From NCBI GenBank assembly GCA_003094535.1, contig NATV01000114.1, forward strand, positions 55,536 through 119,535: a DNA stretch of 64,000 nucleotides. Direction: 5' to 3'. Of this stretch, positions 43,736 through 51,849 are shown one piece after another. This stretch comes from a gamma proteobacterium symbiont of Ctena orbiculata (lineage in GTDB: Bacteria; Pseudomonadota; Gammaproteobacteria; Chromatiales; Chromatiaceae). Position numbers and translations under genes: made by a program. The notes below the pieces were generated by a model, which worked only from the letters and a program-made list of their open reading frames with translations, was not told where the DNA came from and ran no database searches. Numbering within the stretch: position 1 is the stretch's first letter; every line of letters starts with the position of its first letter.

Positions 43736-44674
43736 TCAAAAACGCAGCCAATATCTGATCTCCTGACTCTTTAGGAAGGCTTCAGCGTCTTTCCCGTGCA
43801 ACAGGGCGAAGGTGGCCAATATCCCCGCCTCGGTACAGGTGTTTGCGGCAACGGTTGCCGAGCTCGGCGCATGGGCAACGGGCCAGCCTGTTTTGGGATT
43901 CAATACATGACCATAACGTCTACCGTCTCGCTGCAGATAGCGGCGCGCGTCACCACTGGTGGCGAGTGCGCCCTTGCCGATTTTCAGCACGGCCGTCGCG
44001 GTATTGAGCCGGCCGGGATCCTCGATCCCGATTGACCAGACCCCACCCCCACCGCGACGGCCGTTGGTGTTGATATCGCCACCGAAATTGACCAACAGGC
44101 CCTTCCTTGTCAGTTTCTGCAGCTGCAGCAGCACCCTGTCGACAGCATACTCCTTGCCGATACCGCCGAAGTCGATCTCCATGCCGTCCGGCAGGGTAAG
44201 AAAGGGGGGTGACCAGTCGACACGATGCCAGCCAACAAGAGGCAGCAAGGCCTCGACAGCGGCTGGGTCTGGGATAGCGCCGCCACCGTCGAAGCGCCAT
44301 ACACGGCGTAACACCCCTGAAGTGATATCGAACAGACCATCGCTCAACTGCCAGCACTGCTGGGCGAAATCAACCAGCTGCGCCACTTCGGCATCCACTT
44401 CGATGGCACGGCCCTGACTGTTGTTAATCCGATGGATGATATTGTCGTCGCGATAACGGCTGAATTTCCGTTCAATGCGCCAGGCTTCATCTGCCGCACG
44501 CTGCAACAGCTTCCATGCCAGTGCCTCTTCATCGACCTCCATGAAGAGCTCGCAGGGGCTTGCCATCGCCTGGAATGATCCCCGCCAATAGCCGTCCGTT
44601 GCCTCGAGGGTAAGTGGCCCCTGGCGTTTTATGTATCCCGTCTCGATTCGCGCTGTTGCTGAAGGCCTATCCAT
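43736..44674 (-). CDS. apbE: FAD:protein FMN transferase (ApbE family)
   Basis: Enzyme that attaches FMN covalently to Thr or Ser of a target protein. The 312 residues show IDFGGIGKEYAVDRVLLQL, LVNFGGDINTNGR, LATSGDARRY and GHVLNPKTGWPVAHA, which are ApbE signature blocks with the Mg/FAD-binding Asp and Gly residues. AGGGG precedes the ATG at 44674. No signal peptide or lipobox is visible at this start or in the upstream extension, which is unusual, since most bacterial ApbE act outside the cytoplasm. It is the last gene after TlpA, DUF4266 and DUF3570, a recurrent cluster. Confidence 0.9.
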   Translation of the reverse strand: MDRPSATARIETGYIKRQGPLTLEATDGYWRGSFQAMASPCELFMEVDEEALAWKLLQRAADEAWRIERKFSRYRDDNIIHRINNSQGRAIEVDAEVAQLVDFAQQCWQLSDGLFDITSGVLRRVWRFDGGGAIPDPAAVEALLPLVGWHRVDWSPPFLTLPDGMEIDFGGIGKEYAVDRVLLQLQKLTRKGLLVNFGGDINTNGRRGGGGVWSIGIEDPGRLNTATAVLKIGKGALATSGDARRYLQRDGRRYGHVLNPKTGWPVAHAPSSATVAANTCTEAGILATFALLHGKDAEAFLKSQEIRYWLRF

Positions 44675-44711
44675 CTGCCGTTCCCCTGCGACCACAATCG
44701 ATCCGTGGTCG

Positions 44712-46001
44712 TTAAAAATTGTAACTGAACTGGAGAATGATCGCCTCCACATCCGGGAAAAGTTCCATCTCGCTCAGGATGCCGGGGGCGTCGTTGTCCG
44801 TACTATCTCCACTTTGCAGATAGTACTCCAGACGCAGGTTCATCTCCTGCTCATTCGCCAGCTTTAAACCATATTTGAGTCCAAGTGTGATGCCGGTCAA
44901 CTCTCCGAGCCGGTAATCCGCGGAAGCGAACTCGGGAAGGGCCTCTCCTTCACGGAAAAACCGCTGATAAAAATCGGCCTCGCTCTGAGCGTAGTAACGG
45001 ATATGCGGCTCCAGAAAATGGCTGGGCGTAAACATCCAGCGATAGCGAAAATCGATGGTGTGGGAGGTGATGTCCCAGTCATCCGTATAGAGACGGTAGG
45101 AGAGATCGAGAATATCCCGGGCGAAGTGGTGCTTCACCTGCCAGTAGAGACCATGTTTCAAGCGGGTATCGGGGCGATTTTCGTAGCGATAGTCAACCGG
45201 GCGGCCATCGCTTCCCACCACGCTGATGATTTTGAAGGGATCGGTCAGGTAGCCGCTGGCATCACTCAGCGAATAGCTTAACTGCATCACTGTCTGCCGA
45301 CTGATCACCTGGGTGACGCCAAAGATCAGATCCACCGTGGTCTTGGTATCCTCCCCATCCTCCCGGGTCGCATCGAATGCTTGATCGAAACCGGCCTGAC
45401 CGCGGTCGATTACCATACTTGAAAATGGGATGGGTATATCGCCGTCCGGACTGATGGTGTCATTGGCCACCGATAGCCCGGCACTGAGGGTGGTGTTGCG
45501 CTTGTTGAAATCCCTGGAGAGGGAGGCATTGAGGCTCAACGAAAGATAGTCATATTCGGTGGAGAAATTGGCCCCGAAACTGGTTTTGTAGTCCCGATTG
45601 AGCGGCTGATCCCACTGACTGCTCAGGGCGACACGAAAGTCCTTGAAGGTATCGTCCAGGGGTGTCTCATCTGCATCGGTGGTATAGGTCCCCTCCCCGG
45701 AAGGCCGGGTAAAGGTCTGGGGTTGATCGCTTGGCGTCGCCCCGTTCGCCGATGCGCCCGTCAATGCATCGAGCACCATCTTCAGATTCAGTTTTCGCTC
45801 ATCGCCAAAATCGCGTTGCGCGGTTACCACCGGTTCGATGGCACTGACCCGGTCGACCTCGGAATAGTACAAAATCGCGCTGTCGAAATCCCAATCCCCC
45901 TCCTTCGCGGCGACTTCGGTCCCTTGGACACCCAGCAGACCGCAGGTTGCCGCGGTGAGGGCCGTGCGAATCTTCTCCTGCTTCTTCAATTGCACCCGCA
46001 A
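44712..46001 (-). CDS. DUF3570 outer-membrane-type beta-barrel protein
   Basis: A 429-residue exported protein with a signal peptide (about 1-32) and alternating beta-strand pattern through its length, ending in the aromatic residue typical of outer membrane barrels (ILQFSYNF). Near the N-terminus D78-S84 reads DALTGAS, which resembles the target motif used by ApbE. Function of the family is unknown. It overlaps the DUF4266 gene at its start and precedes apbE by 37 bases. Confidence 0.85.
   Translation of the reverse strand: MRVQLKKQEKIRTALTAATCGLLGVQGTEVAAKEGDWDFDSAILYYSEVDRVSAIEPVVTAQRDFGDERKLNLKMVLDALTGASANGATPSDQPQTFTRPSGEGTYTTDADETPLDDTFKDFRVALSSQWDQPLNRDYKTSFGANFSTEYDYLSLSLNASLSRDFNKRNTTLSAGLSVANDTISPDGDIPIPFSSMVIDRGQAGFDQAFDATREDGEDTKTTVDLIFGVTQVISRQTVMQLSYSLSDASGYLTDPFKIISVVGSDGRPVDYRYENRPDTRLKHGLYWQVKHHFARDILDLSYRLYTDDWDITSHTIDFRYRWMFTPSHFLEPHIRYYAQSEADFYQRFFREGEALPEFASADYRLGELTGITLGLKYGLKLANEQEMNLRLEYYLQSGDSTDNDAPGILSEMELFPDVEAIILQFSYNF
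45750..45770 (-). other. Candidate flavinylation motif in the DUF3570 protein
   Basis: The codons for residues 78-84 (DALTGAS), followed by ANGAT, resemble the D-x-x-S/T-G-A-T/S motif in which ApbE attaches FMN to the last residue, as in NqrC and RnfG. Here the acceptor would be Ser84 (or Thr89 in the shifted reading of ANGAT). It may be chance, since the sequence is low complexity. Confidence 0.4.
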
Positions 46002-46207
46002 CCTCCACCGGCAAAACTGCGCCCGCCGCTCGAGGCCTCTTTACTGAAATAGATATGGTCGTCCAATCCCGCCTCGATCGGATCAGCAATCAACTGCATC
46101 TCCGGTTTGGCAAGGAGATCCCGCTCCCAGGGTTCAACCCCCAGATTCGCGCAACCCCCGAGCAACAACAAGGCAGCAACAAACACTGGGGCCGCGATTG
46201 ATGTCAT
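45986..46207 (-). CDS. DUF4266 small lipoprotein
   Basis: A 73-residue lipoprotein with a hydrophobic leader and lipobox LLGGC (Cys at about 19). The mature part is about 55 residues: NLGVEPWERDLLAKPEM, a middle segment, and the tail SSGGRSFAGGGCGCN with two cysteines and many glycines at the very C-terminus. The ATG at 46207 has GAGAG upstream. Its end overlaps the start of the DUF3570 gene by 16 bases. The function is unknown; the exposed Cys pair could hold a metal, a thioether or a cofactor supplied by the neighbouring redox proteins. Confidence 0.87.
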   Translation of the reverse strand: MTSIAAPVFVAALLLLGGCANLGVEPWERDLLAKPEMQLIADPIEAGLDDHIYFSKEASSGGRSFAGGGCGCN

Positions 46208-46288
46208 ACTGCTAACTCTCAATTGTAAGGCTGTTTAGTGGAGCTGATTAAGAACCCGGATTAGACCAAAGAATTCTTAACACTTGCT

Positions 46289-46316
46289 TAAATACCATAA
46301 ATTATTTGGGTGTAAA
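46289..46316 (-). promoter_or_regulatory. Possible sigma-70 promoter for the DUF4266-DUF3570-apbE genes
   Basis: On the minus strand TTTACA (46311-46316) and TATTTA (46289-46294) are spaced 16 bases apart in an AT-rich stretch upstream of 46207. A 10-base palindrome AAGAATTCTT lies at 46269-46278, just downstream. The 154-base gap after tlpA supports a separate promoter here. Confidence 0.35.
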
Positions 46317-46361
46317 TATTTGCTAATATGAAGGGAACCGAGAATCACCCGCACGAGCCCG

Positions 46362-46850
46362 CTACAGCAGGTTCAGCACATTTCTGATCTCCTGTTCCCG
46401 CGCCCCCTCCTCAGAATGGAAAAAACCGATGTGAGACTTGAGGATGCGACCCTGCTCATCGATCAGAAAGGAGGCCGGCATCCCTTTCAGGCCGTACTGG
46501 CTGGCGACCTTGCCCTCGGGATCGAATGCAATGGTGAACTCAGCCCGGTTGCTGTTGAGAAAGGCCTCGGCCAATGCATGATCCTTATCGAGATTGATCG
46601 CAATCACCTGCAATCCCCGAGACCCGTACTTGGTCTGCATCTGATTCATCCAGGGAAAAGAGGCCCTGCAGGGTTCGCACCAGGAGGCCCAGAAGTCGAG
46701 CAGTACAACCTTGCCCTTGAACTCATCCAGGGTGACGCTGGCACTCACACCCTGGAGCGAGAAATCGGGCGCCGGCGGATGGTCGTTGCCCGCCTGAAGC
46801 GCTCCGCTGCCGAAGAGGTAAATAAAAACCAGACAAAATAGGCGTTTCAT
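46362..46850 (-). CDS. TlpA-like exported thioredoxin
   Basis: A 162-residue periplasmic thiol-disulfide protein with a signal peptide (about 1-20, ending LQAGN) and a thioredoxin domain. The active site is WCEPC (about 57-61, FWASWCEPCRASFPW) and the cis-Pro segment is KGMPASFLI. It may keep the cysteines of the neighbouring DUF4266 tail or of cytochrome apoproteins reduced. It lies 31 bases after the oxidase-like gene and 154 bases before DUF4266. Confidence 0.9.
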   Translation of the reverse strand: MKRLFCLVFIYLFGSGALQAGNDHPPAPDFSLQGVSASVTLDEFKGKVVLLDFWASWCEPCRASFPWMNQMQTKYGSRGLQVIAINLDKDHALAEAFLNSNRAEFTIAFDPEGKVASQYGLKGMPASFLIDEQGRILKSHIGFFHSEEGAREQEIRNVLNLL

Positions 46851-46881
46851 TGCGCATCTGCTCCTTCAATATTGTTCCGCT

Positions 46882-48261
46882 TCATACCTGTGCCGTTCTT
46901 GCCGTCAGGAAGATACGCAACATCAACCAGACAAAGATAATCCCTCCGATCACCGCTAGCAAGCCGCCGATCCCCATCACACCCATTGCCAGTTTGGCGG
47001 AGAGGGAATCCAACCCCTGTGCGGCGCCCGCCGTCTTGCGCTGGATCCCCATGGCACCGGAGATCGCCAATCCGGTGATATGCAACAGCTGTCCACTGCC
47101 ATAGATCCAGGGCTGCAGTTCTGCCAACCGACCGCTGACCGGCGGATACCCCAGCTTTGGCAGAAGCAGATAGGCCAATCCCATCAGCCCCATGGTGACC
47201 CCTACGATGGAGCCATGGTAATGGGCCGGTATGATGGTATTGATCCCGGAGATAAAGAGGGCGATCGCGCCACCGGCGAAGAAGAGCAGCATCGACATCC
47301 AGAGACTTCGGCGCAAGGGCCGCTCGACCGCCTCCGCATGCCGCGCACGCACCAGGCCAATCAGGATCAAAATACCCATCGGTGTCACTGCCAGACCGCC
47401 TCCATACTGCATCAGTTGCGTGAAGGCACTCCTCGATTCGATGCTTACCGTCTGATACAGCAGGTAGATCACCGGCACCAGCACTACCGGCGCGATACCG
47501 AGAATCAAGAGCCAGAAATACCAGCGGGAGCGGCCAGGCAGGCTTACCCCGCTATGGAGGGCAAGCCAGATCCAGGCCAGCATGATCAGCTGGGTGTAGG
47601 CAAACTGCAGGGTATGGCCCGCCCCCCAGAAAAGGTACTCATAATAGCTCTGACCGGTCACCTCGGGCGGTATCTGCAGCCAGGCCGTGACCAGTGCACC
47701 AAGGGAGACCAAGAAGGCCAAGGCAACGGTGAATCCTGCCAGGCTGGGGAGATGGGAAGCGCTCCACGAGAGGCCCCGGCCCGCACTCAGGCCAAGCAGC
47801 GATTGCAGCGCGATACCGACGGCAAAGAGGCCCAACATGAGAAAAAAGAGGGGCCTTTGCAATACCGGCACATAGTTGTTCATCAATGGCGAACCGTCAC
47901 CGACAAAAGCCGACAGGGCTACACCCAGGGTGCCTGTCAAAGCCAAAAGATACGCCGCCTGCTGTATCCCGGTCAGGCCCGAGTCTGATTGGGTATTCAG
48001 ACACCAGACCACCCCTGACATGGCGAGGAACCAGATCAGCACCGATTGATCGACGTGGATCACCAGGGCGGTGCGGAAAAAGTCGACCCAGGGAAAAAAG
48101 GCCTCGCTGCCCGGAGTGCGCGAGAGTACGAGCAGCAGCGCGAAGAGGCCCGCCAGGCCCAGCGCCAGCACCCCCAACTGCAGCCACTTCACCACCAACC
48201 TGCGCTGCCCCTGCCCGGGAGTGGCTATGCCGATTACCGCACTGTCATCGATTGAGATCAA
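46882..48261 (-). CDS. Heme-copper oxidase subunit I-like protein, CuB histidine pair absent
   Basis: A 459-residue protein with about 12 membrane segments. Retained histidines are H69 (helix II low-spin haem ligand, LVIHVDQ), H216 in FWGAGHTLQF (the first CuB-type His), and H347/H349 in IPAHYHGSIVG (high- and low-spin haem ligands of helix X). The helix VII region (about 255-300) has no histidine where the canonical HH pair should be; it reads ESRSAFTQLMQYGGG. No subunit II gene is present. The start is TTG at 48261 with GGGGTG upstream. It is divergent from ctaA and continues into tlpA. Confidence 0.82.
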   Translation of the reverse strand: MISIDDSAVIGIATPGQGQRRLVVKWLQLGVLALGLAGLFALLLVLSRTPGSEAFFPWVDFFRTALVIHVDQSVLIWFLAMSGVVWCLNTQSDSGLTGIQQAAYLLALTGTLGVALSAFVGDGSPLMNNYVPVLQRPLFFLMLGLFAVGIALQSLLGLSAGRGLSWSASHLPSLAGFTVALAFLVSLGALVTAWLQIPPEVTGQSYYEYLFWGAGHTLQFAYTQLIMLAWIWLALHSGVSLPGRSRWYFWLLILGIAPVVLVPVIYLLYQTVSIESRSAFTQLMQYGGGLAVTPMGILILIGLVRARHAEAVERPLRRSLWMSMLLFFAGGAIALFISGINTIIPAHYHGSIVGVTMGLMGLAYLLLPKLGYPPVSGRLAELQPWIYGSGQLLHITGLAISGAMGIQRKTAGAAQGLDSLSAKLAMGVMGIGGLLAVIGGIIFVWLMLRIFLTARTAQV

Positions 48262-48588
48262 AATTCAACACCCCAGTGTCTAGAACTGTTAGTTTTGAGT
48301 TATTAGTTTTGAGTGGATGGGTTCGCTTCGCTCACGACTCATTTGGTTCTTTTCCATTCTGATGCTTATGCAGAGGAATGTGCAAGTTAAGAACAAACAA
48401 TCACGTCTACCCCGGCATCGGGTGCGGACCTGTCCCGCCGATCCAGTTATAATCGATGCGGCAGGCCAGGCTCGAGGATGAAGCGTCATTGGCAACCGGC
48501 ATATCGTAATCCGGTGTGATCATAGGGTCATATCCTCTTCCGCCCAAAGGTCTTTTCTGTCAGTGATTGTGAGAGGATTGAGGAAACC
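48262..48588. repeat. Gene-free stretch with a dispersed repeat copy and divergent promoters
   Basis: At 48282-48349 lies a copy of the dispersed repeat: AGTTTTGAGT twice, then GGATGGGTTCGCTTCGCTCA and TTGGTTC, like the copy at 12928-12995. The rest shows no gene. The stretch separates the oxidase-like gene (minus) and ctaA (plus) and should hold both promoters. The hexamers are not clear enough to name. Confidence 0.65.
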
Positions 48589-49611
48589 ATGCGGAATCAT
48601 GCCCAATCACCCTTCCCCCACCAATATCGCCTGGCCATGATCACCTGCCTGCTGGCCTTCTGCGTCATCCTGGTGGGAGCCTATGTGCGGCTTTCGGATG
48701 CTGGGCTGGGCTGCCCGGACTGGCCGGGCTGCTATGGACAGATGGTGGTGCCCACCGACGCCTCGGCGGTTGCCGCGGCAGAGCAAAGCTATGCCGATCG
48801 CCCCCTGGATCGCGGCAAGGCCTGGAAAGAGATGGTTCACCGCTATCTGGCCGGCAGCCTGGGACTCGCCATCCTGCTGCTTGCGATCCTTGCCTGGCGA
48901 GGCAGGCGCCACTTCAATCAACCGCTGATGCTGCCCATGCTGTTGCTGCTGCTGGTGCTGTTTCAGGCCGCCCTCGGGATGTGGACCGTCACCCTGCTGG
49001 TAAAACCCTTCATCGTCACTGCCCATCTGCTCGGCGGATTCGCCACCTTTGTCCTGTTGGGACTGCTGGTATTGAAACTGCGCCCGGTCGGTATCTTTCA
49101 CGCCCTCGACACCTCCAATTCACAGCGCTGGTGGATACGCGTCTCACTGGTGATTCTCCTGCTGCAGATCTCCCTGGGGGGCTGGACCAGCACCAATTAT
49201 GCCGCCCTGGCCTGCACCGAGTTTCCCACCTGCTATGCCGGCTCCTGGTGGCCCGAGATGGATTTCAGCGAGGCCTTCGTGCTGTGGCGAGGTCTTGGCG
49301 TCAATTATGAATTCGGCGTACTCGAGAACAGTGCGCGGACCGCGATTCACATGACCCACCGAATCGGTGCCATGATAACAGCCCTCACCTTGGGCCTACT
49401 GGCCTGGTACCTGACTCGCCCCAACTCTTCACCCTTACTGAGAAGACTGGGCATCACCCTACTGCTGCTGCTTGCACTGCAGATCACCCTCGGAATCAGC
49501 AATGTATTGGGCCACCTTCCCTTATCCATCGCGGTGGCTCACAATGGAGGCGCGGCCCTTCTGCTGCTACTTTTGGTAACCCTGATCTGGATATCGAGAA
49601 GCCGTGAATAA
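48589..49611 (+). CDS. ctaA: Heme A synthase (COX15/CtaA)
   Basis: Inner-membrane enzyme that oxidises haem O to haem A for cytochrome oxidases. The 340 residues have eight membrane segments in two halves; the first half carries RLSDAGLGCPDWPGCYG (about 34-50) and the ligand region EMVHRYLAGSLG, the second FPTCYAG and HMTHRIGAM, with AVAHNGGAA in the last helix. The Cys pair C42/C48 matches the loop disulfide of the family. It is divergent from the oxidase-like gene and overlaps the SCO gene by eight bases, implying an oxidase assembly role. Confidence 0.93.
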   Translation: MRNHAQSPFPHQYRLAMITCLLAFCVILVGAYVRLSDAGLGCPDWPGCYGQMVVPTDASAVAAAEQSYADRPLDRGKAWKEMVHRYLAGSLGLAILLLAILAWRGRRHFNQPLMLPMLLLLLVLFQAALGMWTVTLLVKPFIVTAHLLGGFATFVLLGLLVLKLRPVGIFHALDTSNSQRWWIRVSLVILLLQISLGGWTSTNYAALACTEFPTCYAGSWWPEMDFSEAFVLWRGLGVNYEFGVLENSARTAIHMTHRIGAMITALTLGLLAWYLTRPNSSPLLRRLGITLLLLLALQITLGISNVLGHLPLSIAVAHNGGAALLLLLLVTLIWISRSRE

Positions 49612-50278
49612 CAAGCCGACAAAAGCAAACGCCTTACCGCGTTCGGTCAACCTGGCACTGCTTGCCGTGGCGGCAGTCGCCGCGGGGGTGATTGCCTGGT
49701 ACCTCACACCATCCAAGAATTCGATGGCACCGGTTGGCAGGCCGCTTCAAACCCAGCAGGCGATGCTGATGCCGGAATTCAGACCGCTCAAACCCTTTTC
49801 CCTTACCTCCCATAAGGGCGCAAACTTCGACAATCAAAGCCTGCTGGGACAGTGGACATTCCTCAGCTTCGGCTATACCCATTGCCCCGATATCTGTCCC
49901 ACGACGATGTCCATGTTTGCGGAGATGCACAACAGAATCCAGGTACAGGAGCCTGTGAAACCCTACCAGGTCGCCTTCGTCTCGGTCGACCCCGAACGTG
50001 ACAGCCTGCAGCGCCTGGCTGAGTACGTTAAGTTCTTTGATCCCTCGTTTCTCGGCATAACCGGGCCGGAGGAGGCACTGCAGGCGCTGACCAAGCCGCT
50101 GGGTGTTCTCCACAGGCGGGTCGAGACAGAGGATAGTGCGATGGGTTATGTCATGGATCACTCCGCATCCATTTTTCTGCTCGATCCCAAAGGACGTTTT
50201 CATGCCTATTTCAGCCCTCCCCACGACGCAGAAAAGATGGCGGAAGATTTCATTGCCATCAGCAACCGAACGCAATAG
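49604..50278 (+). CDS. SCO1/SenC family copper chaperone
   Basis: A 224-residue membrane-anchored thioredoxin-fold protein: one N-terminal membrane segment (about 15-34), then HCPDICPTT with the copper-binding Cys pair (C99/C103 by rough count) and the third ligand His in MDHSASIFLL (about 187). It delivers copper to oxidase metal centres, normally CuA of subunit II, or acts as a thiol reductase. The start is GTG at 49604, inside the end of ctaA. The absence of any visible CuA subunit nearby is worth noting. Confidence 0.92.
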   Translation: MNNKPTKANALPRSVNLALLAVAAVAAGVIAWYLTPSKNSMAPVGRPLQTQQAMLMPEFRPLKPFSLTSHKGANFDNQSLLGQWTFLSFGYTHCPDICPTTMSMFAEMHNRIQVQEPVKPYQVAFVSVDPERDSLQRLAEYVKFFDPSFLGITGPEEALQALTKPLGVLHRRVETEDSAMGYVMDHSASIFLLDPKGRFHAYFSPPHDAEKMAEDFIAISNRTQ

Positions 50279-50299
50279 TCCAGGTATCAGGAGAGATCG

Positions 50300-50599
50300 A
50301 TGAATAGCGCCCTAAACGGTAGATGCTGGAACTGCGGTAGTGAACTGAAGGCTGTCGATTACGGCCGCGAAACCAACTGCCGAGCCTGCGACAAACCGAC
50401 CCGGGTCTGCCGCAACTGCCGCTGGTATGCCCCGTCCCGTCCCAATCAGTGCGAAGAGCCGATGGCGGATCGGGTCATGGCGAAGGAGCAGGCCAACTTC
50501 TGCGGCTACTTCGAGCCCACCGCGGATCCGCTTGGCAGTGACTCCGGCCAGTCCCAGGATGACCTGCGCCAGGCGGCAGAGGACCTGTTCAAGTCCTGA
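50300..50599 (+). CDS. Small zinc-ribbon protein of unknown function
   Basis: A 99-residue protein with two clustered Cys pairs, CWNCG (about 9-13) and CRACD (about 27-31), followed by VCRNCRWY and C51 and C68 (NFCGYFEP). The pattern indicates one or two zinc ribbons. The C-terminus is acidic. AGGAGAG precedes the ATG at 50300. It follows the SCO gene by 21 bases in the same direction, so it may help oxidase biogenesis, but I know no named family for it. Confidence 0.78.
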   Translation: MNSALNGRCWNCGSELKAVDYGRETNCRACDKPTRVCRNCRWYAPSRPNQCEEPMADRVMAKEQANFCGYFEPTADPLGSDSGQSQDDLRQAAEDLFKS

Positions 50600-50647
50600 T
50601 TGCCGGACCCAGGGCCCCGGCCTGGAGTCGGGGCTGTCCAGCTTCCG

Positions 50648-51724
50648 TTATTGATCGGCAGGACCAGCCAGCCCCTTGGCCCCTTCGAGAACATTGCCTT
50701 TGAGATCGACACCCTCGAGGCTTGCCTCCCGCAGGTTCGCCTTACGCAGGTTGCAGCGTACGAGGCGGGCACCGGTGAAATCGGCGCCGTAGAGATTGGC
50801 CCCCTCCAGATCGGTATACTCCAGTTGCGCCTGACGAAAGTTGGCCTGCTTCAGATTGGCGCCGTTGAACCGTACCCGGGAGATCTGTGCCCGGGAAAAA
50901 TCCACGCCGATGAGGTTTCCGCTGAGTTCAAGACCCTGGAGTACGGCCCCCTCCAGCTTCGCTCCGGTAAGCCTGGCGCCGTGCATTCTCGCCCCCTTGA
51001 AGCTGGCACGTCGCAGGTCCGCATCGATAAAAACGACCTTCTTCAATTCCGCATCGACAAACAGGGCATTTTTCAGGTCACTGCCGCCAAGATCGGCCTT
51101 CAGCAGCCTGGCTCCGGTGAAATCGATCCCCTGCAGGTCGAGCCCCGAGAGTCTTGCCATTCGCAGATCGGCCCGTTTGAAACTGACGCGGGCGAGATCG
51201 GCGGCAGTGGAGAGATCGAGACCGCGCAGGTTGGCCCTGTCGAGGACCGCGCCAGCCAGGCGGGCACCCTCGAGCCTGCTGCCCAGGAGTGATGCCGAAT
51301 CGAGGTTGGCGCCGCTCAGATCGGCGGCAGAGAGATCCGCCCCCGCCAGGTTGGCCTGGCTCAGATTCGCCCCTCTCAGATCCGCCCCGCCCAGATTGGC
51401 GCGGCTGAATCTTCCCCGGGTGAGATCCAGTCCCGTTAGTGATGCGCCCTGGAGATTGGCACGACTAAAGCTCGCCCCCGTCAGGCTGGCACCTTCCAGC
51501 CGCGCCCCGCTCAGATCCGAGTTGTAGAGCATGGCATTGTCGAGTTGCGCACCTCGCAAGTCGACACCGCTCAGGTCCAGCATACGCAGGTCCGTCTGTT
51601 TCAGATCACATTGCTGGCAGCTCCTTTGTTTCAACAGGCGTTGGATAGTTGGATTCCCCGCAGCAAGCTGGATAGGCAAGAAGGCGAGCAAAGTGAGTAT
51701 CAGGAAGGATGCCGTTTTATTCAA
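50648..51724 (-). CDS. Exported pentapeptide-repeat protein
   Basis: A 358-residue protein with a signal peptide (about 1-22, ending LAAGN), a short CQQC motif (36-39) and then about 60 pentapeptide repeats of the A(D/N)Lxx type (LDLSGVDLRGAQLDNAML and onward) to the C-terminus. It folds as a right-handed quadrilateral beta-helix. The role is unknown; cytoplasmic members can mimic DNA, but this one is exported. The start is TTG at 51724, with AAGGG six bases upstream. The repeat-rich DNA is coding and not a separate element. Confidence 0.88.
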   Translation of the reverse strand: MNKTASFLILTLLAFLPIQLAAGNPTIQRLLKQRSCQQCDLKQTDLRMLDLSGVDLRGAQLDNAMLYNSDLSGARLEGASLTGASFSRANLQGASLTGLDLTRGRFSRANLGGADLRGANLSQANLAGADLSAADLSGANLDSASLLGSRLEGARLAGAVLDRANLRGLDLSTAADLARVSFKRADLRMARLSGLDLQGIDFTGARLLKADLGGSDLKNALFVDAELKKVVFIDADLRRASFKGARMHGARLTGAKLEGAVLQGLELSGNLIGVDFSRAQISRVRFNGANLKQANFRQAQLEYTDLEGANLYGADFTGARLVRCNLRKANLREASLEGVDLKGNVLEGAKGLAGPADQ

Positions 51725-51849
51725 TTTTTACCCTTGTGTTCCCATGGCCAGTACACAGGCCTTCAGCAGACCATGATGGCATGAAAGAGTCAAAGGTTTT
51801 GCCGCGTGATCTTACCCTTGAAACCGTTGCCAGGCTCGTTATAGGCCCA

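Noticed and set aside
50660..51600. Periodic 15-base pattern suggesting a repeat array
   Set aside because: It is the coding pattern of pentapeptide repeats in an intact exported protein.
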